From Mesolinea sp040772305 (lineage in GTDB: Bacteria > Chloroflexota > Anaerolineae > Anaerolineales > Anaerolineaceae): a stretch of DNA of 64,000 nt. The notes under the pieces were generated by a model, which was given only the letters and a program-made list of their open reading frames with translations, did not search any database and was not told the origin of the DNA. Positions within the stretch are counted from its first letter, which is position 1. Each line of letters begins with the position of its first letter. The position numbers were made by a program, and so were the translations under genes. This document shows positions 41,121-48,990 of the stretch, one piece after another. The stretch spans positions 1,550,001-1,614,000 of the forward strand of contig JAXGYK010000001.1 in the NCBI GenBank assembly GCA_040772305.1, in the 5' to 3' direction.

Positions 41121-41912
41121 ATGCTTAAAATAAGTGAATTTTCGAAGTTATCACATCTGACAATTAAAGCGCTGCGATTTTACGAGAAAGAGGACCTTCT
41201 GAAACCAGCTTGCATTGACGAATGGAATAATTACAGGTTTTATGAAACCTCACAGCTTGCCACTGCTGCAAAAATTAAATCATACAGGCAACTGGATTTG
41301 TCCATTGAGGAAATCAAAGCTGTCTTTGCAGGCAACAATGTGAAAGAAATCCTAAGGGAAAAAGCGAAATCACTTGTTAAGGAAAAAAAGCATATCGAAT
41401 CCCGTCTTTCCATCATCAATTCAATTTTGGAGGACAAAGAGATGAAGTATCAGGTAACAGAAAAAGTGATTCCGGAAACAATCGTTTATACGGCTGAAAC
41501 GGTATTAAAGAACTATTCTGACATCATTCAATGGATTCCGTCTGTTGGACAGGAATGCATGCGGTTAAATCCGGAGCTTCAATGTGCAGAGCCTTCTTAT
41601 GAGTTCTGTGAATATCTCGACGGGGAGTATAAAGATACAGAAATCCGTGTCAGACACAATGAATCAGTAACAGCACTCGGGAATGAAAATGATCATATAA
41701 GGTTTAAAATACTTCCTGAGGCAAAAGTGTTGAGTATTTATCATAAGGGCCAATATGCAACCATCGGTGAAGCCTATGCATTTCTTATGAAATATGCCGA
41801 GCAGAACGGGTACGTGGCAGCAGGACTGGCGCGTGAATGTTATATTGACGGCATTTGGAATAAGGAATCGGAAGAGGACTGGCTGACAGAAATCCAGCTC
41901 CCGATAGAATGA
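41121..41912 (+). CDS. MerR-family regulator with GyrI-like effector domain
   Basis: A 263-residue transcription activator of the BmrR/BltR type. Residues 1-70 form the MerR winged helix (LKISEFSKLSHLTIKALRFYEKEDLLKP, then NNYRFYETSQLATAAKIKSYRQLDLSIEEI), followed by a coiled-coil (80-112). Residues 115-263 form a GyrI-like small-molecule domain ending GLARECYIDGIWNKESEEDWLTEIQLPI, with a conserved glutamate in the ligand site. Such proteins sense drugs or lipophilic cations. No target transporter is adjacent; the next native genes are unrelated. Repeat R4 follows 58 bp after the stop. Confidence 0.88.
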   Translation: MLKISEFSKLSHLTIKALRFYEKEDLLKPACIDEWNNYRFYETSQLATAAKIKSYRQLDLSIEEIKAVFAGNNVKEILREKAKSLVKEKKHIESRLSIINSILEDKEMKYQVTEKVIPETIVYTAETVLKNYSDIIQWIPSVGQECMRLNPELQCAEPSYEFCEYLDGEYKDTEIRVRHNESVTALGNENDHIRFKILPEAKVLSIYHKGQYATIGEAYAFLMKYAEQNGYVAAGLARECYIDGIWNKESEEDWLTEIQLPIE

Positions 41913-41970
41913 CAAATCTCGGTTTGTCGGATAGATATAAATTTTAATTTGTTGCGCCTGAAATCATAAA

Positions 41971-42077
41971 AGCCCCTGATGTCAGACAAAAGCTACAGAT
42001 GAAAAAGGTTGATTTCAAGGGGTTTTGTAAGTTTTAAAATGTACAAAAACGGCACTTTATTCTCGACTTCTCATCCG
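41971..42077 (+). repeat. Degenerate interspersed repeat, copy R4 (5' half)
   Basis: It contains CCCCTGATGTCAGACAAAAG, TTGATTTCAAGGGGTTTTG and TTTATTCTCGACTTCTCATC, aligning with the first 110 bp of R3. The second half is missing, and the AT-rich segment ends here. It lies 3' of the merR gene in the same orientation. Confidence 0.75.
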
Positions 42078-42392
42078 GTACCTCTGGGATTCCTGATCTG
42101 AAATAATGTGTTGTAATTCCAAAGTTAAGTTATGAAGCGTGCATAAGGAAAACTTTATCCTGTTTGAGTGCAATGGTCTCCAAAGTCTCTGTGTTGCGCC
42201 AGTCTTTGGGGTCATGCCTTAGGGGGAATTTCAGTTGATGCAGAGAAAGCAGATTTCCTCTGCGAAAGCTACCCTGCGCGATGCAAGCAGCTATCATAAA
42301 GAGAAACCCCGCCTGGGATGCGATAAAATAGAACAAAGTTCCGCCTCACCAATAAACGGAGCTCCCAATACCTGATAACAACGGAGGGAATT
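42078..42392. other. Junction region upstream of the F420/molybdenum operon
   Basis: This 315-bp stretch returns to native composition. No gene is supported on either strand. A GATAAAAT at about 42320 could be a -10 box for the long operon that starts at 42393, but no good -35 was found. No riboswitch (molybdenum cofactor, purine) was recognised. Confidence 0.4.
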
Positions 42393-43733
42393 ATGCTGAT
42401 CACCAATGCCAGTATTATCACTTGGGGCGAAGAGAATCGCATCCTTGTAGACCATGACCTGCTCATTCGTGACGGACGAATTGTCGATTTTGCCCCCCAC
42501 GGCGAACTGAGTTACAGCGGCGAAGAGATCTTTGATGCGCACGGGCAGTACCTTATGCCAGGCAACATTTGTGCACATACGCATTTTTATGGTGCCTTTA
42601 GCCGCGGATGGGCTTATCCCGGTGAGCCTGCAACAAATTTTATGCAAATCCTGGAGCGGCTTTGGTGGCGCTTAGATAAAGCCTTGGATGCCGAGGCAGT
42701 GCGTTACAGTGTGCTTGCTTGCCTGGTTGATGCCATCAAGTATGGCACAACTACGCTTTTTGACCACCATGCGTCACCTTCGTTTATAGAAGGTTCCTTG
42801 GATCTTATACATGATGCTGTTGCGCAGGCAGGATTACGCGCTTCCTTGTGTTATGAGGTAACTGACCGGGATGGCAAGGATAAAGCCATGGCAGGAATTG
42901 AAGAGAACAGCCGCTTCATTGGCAGGGTTCATCATGGTCAAACTGATCCCAAAATAAAAGCCCATTTTGGTTTGCATGCCAGCCTTACGGTAAGCGCTGA
43001 GACGCTGGAAAAGGCAGTAGAGGCAAATGCTGGCAGAGCCGGTTTTCATACCCATGCTGGTGAAGGCATTGCGGACCAGAAAGATTCTCTGCAAAAGTAT
43101 GGTAAAAGCGTGATAGAACGATTTTCTGAAACAGGCGTTCTGGGAGACCGCAGCATACTTGCGCATGGTGTGCATGCTGATGCCTTCCAAACGGAGTTAT
43201 TAGCGCGAAGCGGAACCTGGTTAAGCCACCAGCCTCGCTCGAACATGAACAACGCTGTTGGAGCTGCTGATGTGCTCCGAATGCTTGAGCAAGGAGTAAA
43301 GGTTTGCCTGGGGAACGATGGTTTCAGTAATGCCATGTGGGATGAATGGAAAGCAGCTTATCTTATTCAAAAGCACGTTAAAGCTGATCCTCAGGCAATG
43401 GGCGGCAATGATATTGTTAAGGTGGCAATCGAGAATAATTCCAACCTTGCTACCCAAACCTGGGATGGATTGCGCATAGGAGCAATTGAAAAAGGCGCCG
43501 CAGCCGATATCATTCTCGTGGACTATAAAGCGATTACGCCATTGACTGCCGGAAACCTACCCTGGCATATCCTCTTTGGTTTCCGGGACGGTATGGTTAC
43601 CAGCACGATTGTGGATGGAAAAGTGTTGATGAAGGATCGGGAGCTGCTTACCCTGGATGAAGCGGAGATCGCTGCAAAAGCTCGGGAGCACACAGAGCGT
43701 ACCTGGGCTAAAGTTGGATTAGTGGAGGCATAA
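42393..43733 (+). CDS. ssnA: SsnA-like amidohydrolase/aminohydrolase
   Basis: A 446-residue metal-dependent hydrolase of the TRZ/ATZ branch of the amidohydrolase superfamily. Metal ligands appear in ICAHTHFYGAF near 60-70, HTHAGEG near 215, LAHGVH near 249 and NDGFSN near 309. The match is closest to SsnA, an uncharacterised enzyme repeatedly found with molybdenum hydroxylases. It probably deaminates or hydrolyses a purine or other N-heterocycle before or after hydroxylation. It is the first gene of the long operon, with GGAGGGAA before the ATG and only 3 bp to the next gene. The substrate is unknown. Confidence 0.85.
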   Translation: MLITNASIITWGEENRILVDHDLLIRDGRIVDFAPHGELSYSGEEIFDAHGQYLMPGNICAHTHFYGAFSRGWAYPGEPATNFMQILERLWWRLDKALDAEAVRYSVLACLVDAIKYGTTTLFDHHASPSFIEGSLDLIHDAVAQAGLRASLCYEVTDRDGKDKAMAGIEENSRFIGRVHHGQTDPKIKAHFGLHASLTVSAETLEKAVEANAGRAGFHTHAGEGIADQKDSLQKYGKSVIERFSETGVLGDRSILAHGVHADAFQTELLARSGTWLSHQPRSNMNNAVGAADVLRMLEQGVKVCLGNDGFSNAMWDEWKAAYLIQKHVKADPQAMGGNDIVKVAIENNSNLATQTWDGLRIGAIEKGAAADIILVDYKAITPLTAGNLPWHILFGFRDGMVTSTIVDGKVLMKDRELLTLDEAEIAAKAREHTERTWAKVGLVEA

Positions 43734-43736
43734 TAC

Positions 43737-44396
43737 ATGGGAATGACCATCGCAATCATCGGGGGAACAGGCAGAGAAGGACAAGGTTTGGCGTTTCGCT
43801 GGGCGCAAGCAGGTCACCGGATTTTGATTGGATCCCGAACCGCTGATAAAGCAGAAGCAGCAGTAAACAGTTTGTTGGAAAAGCTTGATGATCAGGGTGA
43901 TCTTACTGGAATGACCAACGCTGAGGCTGTGAAAAATGCTGAGATAGCTGTAATAACAGTTCCTTATGCCGCACACAAGGCCACATTAGAAAGCTTGTAC
44001 GAAGAACTGCAGGGCAAGCTGCTGGTCGATGTGGTTGTACCGCTTGTGCCGCCCAAAGTGACTCGTGTGCAGATGCCGCCGGAGGGTAGCGTTTTAGCAC
44101 AGGCCCAAGCGGTGCTAGGCAAAAATGTTAAAGTGGTTGATGCATTTCAGACTATTTCTTATGAACGCTTACTCTCAGGCGAAGAAATTGAATCTGAGGT
44201 GCTGGTTTGCGGTGCCGATAAGGAGTCCCGCGAATTGGTGATTCGCTTGGTAGAAGATTGCGGGCTGAAGGGCTGGGATGCTGGTCCAAGTGAAAATGCG
44301 GTAGTTGTAGAAGGGCTTACATCGATACTGATAGGTTTGAACATCAAATACAAGGTACCTTCTTCTGGTATTCGTATCACAGGGATTAATGACTAA
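43737..44396 (+). CDS. npdG: NADPH-dependent F420 reductase
   Basis: A 219-residue Rossmann protein that transfers hydride between NADP(H) and coenzyme F420. The dinucleotide site is MTIAIIGGTGREGQGLAFRWAQAGHRILIGSR (3-34), where GTGxxG and the following arginine favour NADP. Further family motifs are VITVPYAAHKATL near 73 and VDVVVPLVP near 98. It would connect the F420 made by the next genes to the NADPH pool. Its stop overlaps the cofE start by 8 bp. Confidence 0.9.
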   Translation: MGMTIAIIGGTGREGQGLAFRWAQAGHRILIGSRTADKAEAAVNSLLEKLDDQGDLTGMTNAEAVKNAEIAVITVPYAAHKATLESLYEELQGKLLVDVVVPLVPPKVTRVQMPPEGSVLAQAQAVLGKNVKVVDAFQTISYERLLSGEEIESEVLVCGADKESRELVIRLVEDCGLKGWDAGPSENAVVVEGLTSILIGLNIKYKVPSSGIRITGIND

Positions 44397-45168
44397 TTTG
44401 CGCCAGTTGAATCTGATTGCACTGTATGGGATTCCCAGGGTTCAAGCCGGTGATGACCTGGTGGGCCTGCTGTTGGCTGCATTGGAATCCAATTCCCTTT
44501 GCCTGGAAAACGGGGATGTGATTGTGCTGGCCCAAAAAATCGTGAGCAAAGCTGAGGGCCGGCTTGTGAACCTGAGTCAGGTGCAGCCGCGACCAGAGGC
44601 TAGAGAACTGGCTGAATATATCCAGAAACGGGCTGAGCTCGTGGAGCTCATTTTACAAGAGAGCAATGCGGTATTGCGTACACGGCCCGGGACAATTATT
44701 GTGGAACATAAAAGCGGCTTTGTTTGTGCAAATGCCGGGATTGACCACAGCAACGTAAGTGGCCCTTGGGGCAATGCCGAAGATTGGGTGCTACTCTTGC
44801 CAGAGGATTCGGATGCTTCAGCCGCACATATCCGCAATGGATTGGAGACAAAGACAGGCAAAAGCATTGGAGTTCTGATTATTGACTCGCATGGAAGGGC
44901 CTGGCGGAACGGAATTGTGGGTGTAAGTATCGGTGCAGCCGGCATTCCGGCACTTGTAGATATGCGTGGCGAAACGGACATGAACGGTTACCAGCTGAGA
45001 GTTACTACAATTGCGGCTGCAGATGAGCTGGCGGCGGCAGCATCACTGCTTATGGGACAGGCTGCCGAGGGTACACCTGCTGTCCTGGTTCAGGGGTTTC
45101 CATATGGTTTATCCGAAGGCAAAGCCAGCGATCTGGTTCGCAGCAAAGCCCAGGATCTGTTCCGGTAG
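44389..45168 (+). CDS. cofE: Coenzyme F420-0:L-glutamate ligase
   Basis: It adds glutamates to F420-0 using GTP to give F420-n. The 259-residue protein shows the CofE/FbiB-N layout: IALYGIPRVQAGDDLVGLLLAAL near 9-31, ENGDVIVLAQKIVSKAEGRLV near 40-60, and IIVEHKSGFVCANAGIDHSNV near 104-124, followed by DSDASAAHIRNGL and IDSHGRAWRNGIVGVSIGAAG near 166-186. It lacks the C-terminal nitroreductase-like domain of actinobacterial FbiB. It lies between npdG and cofD, overlapping the former. Confidence 0.93.
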   Translation: MTNLRQLNLIALYGIPRVQAGDDLVGLLLAALESNSLCLENGDVIVLAQKIVSKAEGRLVNLSQVQPRPEARELAEYIQKRAELVELILQESNAVLRTRPGTIIVEHKSGFVCANAGIDHSNVSGPWGNAEDWVLLLPEDSDASAAHIRNGLETKTGKSIGVLIIDSHGRAWRNGIVGVSIGAAGIPALVDMRGETDMNGYQLRVTTIAAADELAAAASLLMGQAAEGTPAVLVQGFPYGLSEGKASDLVRSKAQDLFR

Positions 45169-45174
45169 GCACAT

Positions 45175-46128
45175 ATGCACAGGCCTGTCAAAAAAGTGCT
45201 TGCAATCGCAGGGGGTGTTGGTGGGGCTAAACTTGCAGTGGGCTTACAAGAAATTCTAGGTAAAAACCTAAGCATAGTCGTCAATACGGGGGATGATTTT
45301 GAATGGTACGGACTGAAGATTTGCCCAGACATCGATTCGGTTTCCTACGCATTAGCTGGCTTAAATGATCCCGAGCGCGGATGGGGCGTTAAGAACGAAA
45401 CCTGGAAGGTGCATGAAACACTTGGCGGTTTAAAGGCTCCGAACTGGTTTCGAATGGGCGACCGCGATCTTGCCACGCAGTTGGAGCGCACCCGACTTTT
45501 GAAGAGTGGTCTAAGCCTGACAGAAGTGACCGAGGATATTTGCCAGCGCCTTGGCGTTTTAGCCAGAGTTCTGCCAATGAGTGATCACGCCTGCCCTACG
45601 ATGGTGAACACCAGGGAGTTCGGCTGGCTGAGCTTTCAGGAATATTTTGTGCGAGAGGGCTGTTTACCCCGGGTTACTAAAATTGAGTACCAGCACCCAG
45701 AAGGTAGCTCTGCGAGCTGTGCAGTAACAGAAGCTTTGGAAGAGGCTGATTTGATAGTGGTATGTCCTTCTAACCCGTGGCTGAGCATTGGGCCAATTTT
45801 GTCCTTAAGTGGAATAAGGCCTTTGCTGGAAACAAAACCAGTGATTGTGGTTTCACCGTTCATCGCAGGCAAGACTATAAAAGGACCTGCAGCAAAAATT
45901 GCTGCTGAGCTCAATTTGGGAGCGAACCAATTGACAATCCTGGACTTTTACGCCGGACTCGTCAATGCCTTGGTTTATGATAAAACTGACCCTGAGCTGA
46001 TCAAGGACTTTCCCAAAACGGGTATAATTTTACGACAATTCCAAACCATCATGCACAAGCACCAAGATAAGGTTGCGCTTGCACATGAAGTTCTTAACTT
46101 AGGCGTAGAACTGATAAACCAAGAATGA
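45175..46128 (+). CDS. cofD: 2-phospho-L-lactate (or phosphoenolpyruvate) transferase
   Basis: CofD joins the activated phospholactyl or phosphoenolpyruvyl group to the deazaflavin FO, giving F420-0 or its dehydro form. The 317-residue protein has KVLAIAGGVGGAKLAVGLQEIL (6-27), VNTGDDFEWYGLKICPDIDSV near 36-56, and GDRDLATQLERTRLLKSGLSLTEVT near 96-120, all family hallmarks. VCPSNPWLSIGPIL near 195 is part of the nucleotide site. It starts 6 bp after cofE and overlaps cofC by 4 bp. The FO synthase gene is not in this window. Confidence 0.95.
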   Translation: MHRPVKKVLAIAGGVGGAKLAVGLQEILGKNLSIVVNTGDDFEWYGLKICPDIDSVSYALAGLNDPERGWGVKNETWKVHETLGGLKAPNWFRMGDRDLATQLERTRLLKSGLSLTEVTEDICQRLGVLARVLPMSDHACPTMVNTREFGWLSFQEYFVREGCLPRVTKIEYQHPEGSSASCAVTEALEEADLIVVCPSNPWLSIGPILSLSGIRPLLETKPVIVVSPFIAGKTIKGPAAKIAAELNLGANQLTILDFYAGLVNALVYDKTDPELIKDFPKTGIILRQFQTIMHKHQDKVALAHEVLNLGVELINQE

Positions 46129-46775
46129 TGATGACCTGGGCGGTGATACCTGTAAAACCTTTACATAAGGGAAAATCGCGTCTCCGTCAAGTTTTAAACC
46201 CCAAAATCCTGTATACATTTAATCAACAGCTTTTATTTCATTGCTTGGACCTGGTAGTAAAGGTGAAACAGTTTGACTGCATCCTGGTTGTTAGCCGTGA
46301 TCTAAAAGTGCTGGAAATTGCCCGTGAGCGCGGATTGTCAACACTATTTGAAAAACCACCCCGTCGTCTAAATGCTGCAATATCTCAAGCCCAGGATTAT
46401 ATCCGGGGAGCCGGGGGTGGTTCCATGATGGTTTTTCCAGTAGACCTTACCCAGGCTTCCATTGAAGATCTTGAACTGCTCTTAAGGGAAGCAGACACCC
46501 GTCCTTGCGGTTTAGTGGTGCCCGATCGCCACCAGCAGGGCACAAACGCTATCTATCTTGATCCAGCAGACCTCATTGAACCTCAGTTTGGATGCAATTC
46601 TTTTCAAAAGCATTGCGGGAGTATCCTTGAAAAAGAGGCTGTATTAAAAGTGGTTATTAACCGTCGTATGATGCAGGATCTCGATACCGAGGCCGACCTG
46701 TATCTTAGTCATTTTTTTGAAAATTTTGCACAATTGATTAGCTTTGAAACTGAAAAGGAGATGACTCATGTTTGA
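46125..46775 (+). CDS. cofC: 2-phospho-L-lactate (or PEP) guanylyltransferase
   Basis: CofC activates the phosphoacid with GTP, releasing pyrophosphate, and hands the product to CofD. The 216-residue nucleotidyltransferase begins with TWAVIPVKPLHKGKSRL (4-20), with the conserved lysines of the P-loop-like region, and has VVSRDLKVLEIARERGL near 63 and MMVFPVDLTQASIEDLELLL near 103-122, where Asp binds metal. The late HQQGTNAIYLDP motif near 144 binds the product. It overlaps cofD by 4 bp and the LLM gene by 8 bp. Confidence 0.92.
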   Translation: MMMTWAVIPVKPLHKGKSRLRQVLNPKILYTFNQQLLFHCLDLVVKVKQFDCILVVSRDLKVLEIARERGLSTLFEKPPRRLNAAISQAQDYIRGAGGGSMMVFPVDLTQASIEDLELLLREADTRPCGLVVPDRHQQGTNAIYLDPADLIEPQFGCNSFQKHCGSILEKEAVLKVVINRRMMQDLDTEADLYLSHFFENFAQLISFETEKEMTHV

Positions 46776-47769
46776 ACGGGTAGCGATTTACTTGCAAGAC
46801 TCACATGACCTGCGTGATGGTTTGGACATTGCGAAGTATGCCGAAGAAAAAGGCTTTGAGGCGGTTTGGCAAGCTGAAAGCCGATTAGTTCGGGATGCCA
46901 TTGTGCCTATGGCTGCTTATGCTGCTGTGACTGACAAAATTAAAGTGGGTTCTGGTGTGATCAATAACTGGACTCGCAATATTGGCTTGCTTGCTTCTAC
47001 CTTTCTAACCTTGGACGATCTGGCGCCAAACCGGATAATTTGCGGAATTGGTGCCTGGTGGGACCCGCTGGCGAAGAATGTGGGCATCAACCGGACGAAG
47101 CCTTTGAAAGCTATGGAAGAAACAATAACCGTAATGAAAAAGCTGTTAAATATGGAGCGAGTCAGTTTTGATGGGGACTTTGTCCATGTGCAGGGGATAG
47201 AGCTGGATGTTGTTCATGGGCGGCGAGAACCGCGTAATGTACCTATTTATATCGGTGCAACCGGTGAAAAAATGATTGAGATGACTGGACGAATTGCCGA
47301 TGGCATTGTGATGAACTATTGCGTGCCGGTGGAATATAACGATATTGCCATCGAACAGCTGCAGCGGGGCTTAAAGCAAAGCGGACGTAATTTGGATGAT
47401 TTTGACCGTCCGCAACTGGTAGTTTGCAGTGTAGATGAAGATCACGACAAAGCAATTGACACCACGCGTGAATTATTAACCCAATATTTGGCACAGCAGC
47501 CACATATTGCCAAGGCTTCGGGTGTTTCGATGGACGTAGTAGAACAGATCCAAAGCATTTTAGGTTGGCCAGCGACGCATGAACAGATTCAAAAGGCCAA
47601 ACATCTTGTCCCGGAAGATTTAATTCATCGGATTACAGCCAGTGGTACACCGGAAGAAGCGCGGGCAAAAGTTCAGCAGTATATTGATCATGGCTGTACT
47701 TGCCCCATTTTGTATCCGGTTGGTGGCAATGCCAAGCTTTTAATTGACACGTTTGCTTCGGTGGACTGA
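46768..47769 (+). CDS. LLM-class flavin/F420-dependent oxidoreductase
   Basis: A 333-residue TIM-barrel enzyme of the luciferase-like monooxygenase class, most like the F420-using Mer/FGD branch. The N-terminus VAIYLQDSHDLRDGLDIAKYAEEKGFEAVWQAES and KVGSGVINNWTRNIGLLASTFLTLDDLAPNRIICGIGAWWDP (59-100) fit that group. IYIGATGEKMIEMTGRIADGIVMNY near 161-185 is the cofactor-phosphate region. Because it overlaps cofC, F420 is the likely cofactor, but FMN cannot be excluded. It would reduce or oxidise an intermediate of the operon's pathway; the substrate is unknown. Confidence 0.87.
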   Translation: MFERVAIYLQDSHDLRDGLDIAKYAEEKGFEAVWQAESRLVRDAIVPMAAYAAVTDKIKVGSGVINNWTRNIGLLASTFLTLDDLAPNRIICGIGAWWDPLAKNVGINRTKPLKAMEETITVMKKLLNMERVSFDGDFVHVQGIELDVVHGRREPRNVPIYIGATGEKMIEMTGRIADGIVMNYCVPVEYNDIAIEQLQRGLKQSGRNLDDFDRPQLVVCSVDEDHDKAIDTTRELLTQYLAQQPHIAKASGVSMDVVEQIQSILGWPATHEQIQKAKHLVPEDLIHRITASGTPEEARAKVQQYIDHGCTCPILYPVGGNAKLLIDTFASVD

Positions 47770-48236
47770 TGCAGAAGTTGCCAGGAAGCCGTAATTGTTT
47801 CGTCTGCGGGCGTGAGAATCCAAAGAGTCTGCGCCTGGAGTTTTATTTTGACGAAGAAGCAGGAATTGTTCAGGCAGAGGTAAACTTGGATGAGAGCCAT
47901 GAGGGCTTTCCAGGTGTGATGCATGGGGGCGTGATTGCTGCTATCTTGGATGAGGCAGCCGGGCGTGCCTGGGGAGAAGAACCGGACCGGTTTATGGTTA
48001 CCAGTGAGCTCAAAATCCGATACCGCAAACCTACACCGGTTGGAGAGGCTTTGCAAGTGAAGGCTTGGCCTGTAAGACGTAGGGGTCGAGTTTCAATGAG
48101 TCATAGCGAGGTACAAAACTGCGCGGGTGAAATACTAGCCGAAGCAGAAGCCGTATTTGTAGATATTCCCAGTGAGCAAGTTGAAGAAATGCGCTCACAA
48201 ATAGATGGCTGGAGGGTTTATCCAGATGGAGAATGA
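47769..48236 (+). CDS. PaaI-type hotdog thioesterase
   Basis: A 155-residue hotdog-fold protein. An N-terminal NCFVCGRENPKSL (9-21), possibly zinc-binding, is followed by the hotdog core with the active-site region GFPGVMHGGVIAAILDEAAGRAW near 46-68 (HGG plus the acidic D). The family hydrolyses acyl-CoA thioesters. Its start overlaps the LLM stop by one base (TGATG), and the following FAD-subunit gene begins inside its last codons. Its role beside molybdenum hydroxylases is unclear. Confidence 0.85.
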   Translation: MQKLPGSRNCFVCGRENPKSLRLEFYFDEEAGIVQAEVNLDESHEGFPGVMHGGVIAAILDEAAGRAWGEEPDRFMVTSELKIRYRKPTPVGEALQVKAWPVRRRGRVSMSHSEVQNCAGEILAEAEAVFVDIPSEQVEEMRSQIDGWRVYPDGE

Positions 48237-48990
48237 AAAAAAATATCTGCGTCTTAAAAAAATAGCTGACCTGCAGGAATATGCCAAACGCAGTGACGTC
48301 AGCTTCCTGATTGGTGGTGACTACCATGTGGCCAGAATTCCTGAGGGCAACACAATCATTGATTTACAGGAATTGAATACGGAAGAATTCCCTGCTGAAG
48401 AAGGCAGAGAAGCATTTGCCGCTTTTATGCCCATTGAATCGCTACTGGAGAGGGCTCAGATTCTTTCCGAATTGCGAAAAGCAGCTGAGCTAGAAGGTGG
48501 TTTAAATTTGCGAAACAGTCTGAGCCTGGGTAATTATTTGCGGCATGGTCATAAGGATGGTCCATTAAAGGTTGCCCTGGCTGCATTGAATATTAAAGTT
48601 AGCTTTGTTGATGGTTTCAAAGTATTTGACTGGGCAGAACAGGTTACTGCGATGGCTGAAGATTCAATTCCCTTAGTTCTTTACCTTCCCAAACAAGGAA
48701 GATTTGTGTTCGAAAGCGTGGGACGCAGCCCAAAAGACAAACCCTTACTGGCGATAGCTGTGTACCAGCTAAATCAAGGGGCAATACGCGTAGCCGTAAG
48801 CCATCCAGCTCTTGGAGTAAAGATATTCACATTGCAAGAGTACACTTCGGATGGATGTAAAGAACTTGAGAAAGCGCTGCAGGACAGCGGTGATTCTTGG
48901 GCGGGAGCAGATTATCGGATTGCTGCAGGGAAGGCAATGCTATCGCGTGCTTTAGCTCGCTTGACCCAGCAAAACCAGGGAGGTGTATGA
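48226..48990 (+). CDS. Degenerate FAD-binding subunit of a molybdenum hydroxylase
   Basis: A 254-residue protein that aligns with the FAD subunit (XdhB/CoxM) along its length but with eroded motifs. KYLRLKKIADLQEYAKRSDVSFLIGGDYHV corresponds to the YxxPxxxxEAL...AGGTDL region, with GGTDL replaced by GGDYH. LNLRNSLSLGNYLRHGHKDGPLKVALAALN near 99-128 matches the second flavin loop (RNxGTVGGNL...PALLAL). FAD binding is uncertain. ATG 48226 lies in the overlap with the thioesterase gene and follows a GGAGGG site. It overlaps the next gene by ATGA and probably forms a complex with it. Confidence 0.7.
   Translation: MENEKKYLRLKKIADLQEYAKRSDVSFLIGGDYHVARIPEGNTIIDLQELNTEEFPAEEGREAFAAFMPIESLLERAQILSELRKAAELEGGLNLRNSLSLGNYLRHGHKDGPLKVALAALNIKVSFVDGFKVFDWAEQVTAMAEDSIPLVLYLPKQGRFVFESVGRSPKDKPLLAIAVYQLNQGAIRVAVSHPALGVKIFTLQEYTSDGCKELEKALQDSGDSWAGADYRIAAGKAMLSRALARLTQQNQGGV

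Noticed and set aside
31530..42077. The repeat copies as integron attC sites
   Set aside because: Their position 3' of genes fits, but I found no paired RYYYAAC/GTTRRRY core sites or long imperfect palindrome, no integrase in the window, and a conserved peptide frame argues for a coding origin.
42130..42336. A 68-codon minus-strand open frame before the molybdenum operon
   Set aside because: No ribosome site or recognisable similarity, and it lies across the expected promoter of the downstream operon.
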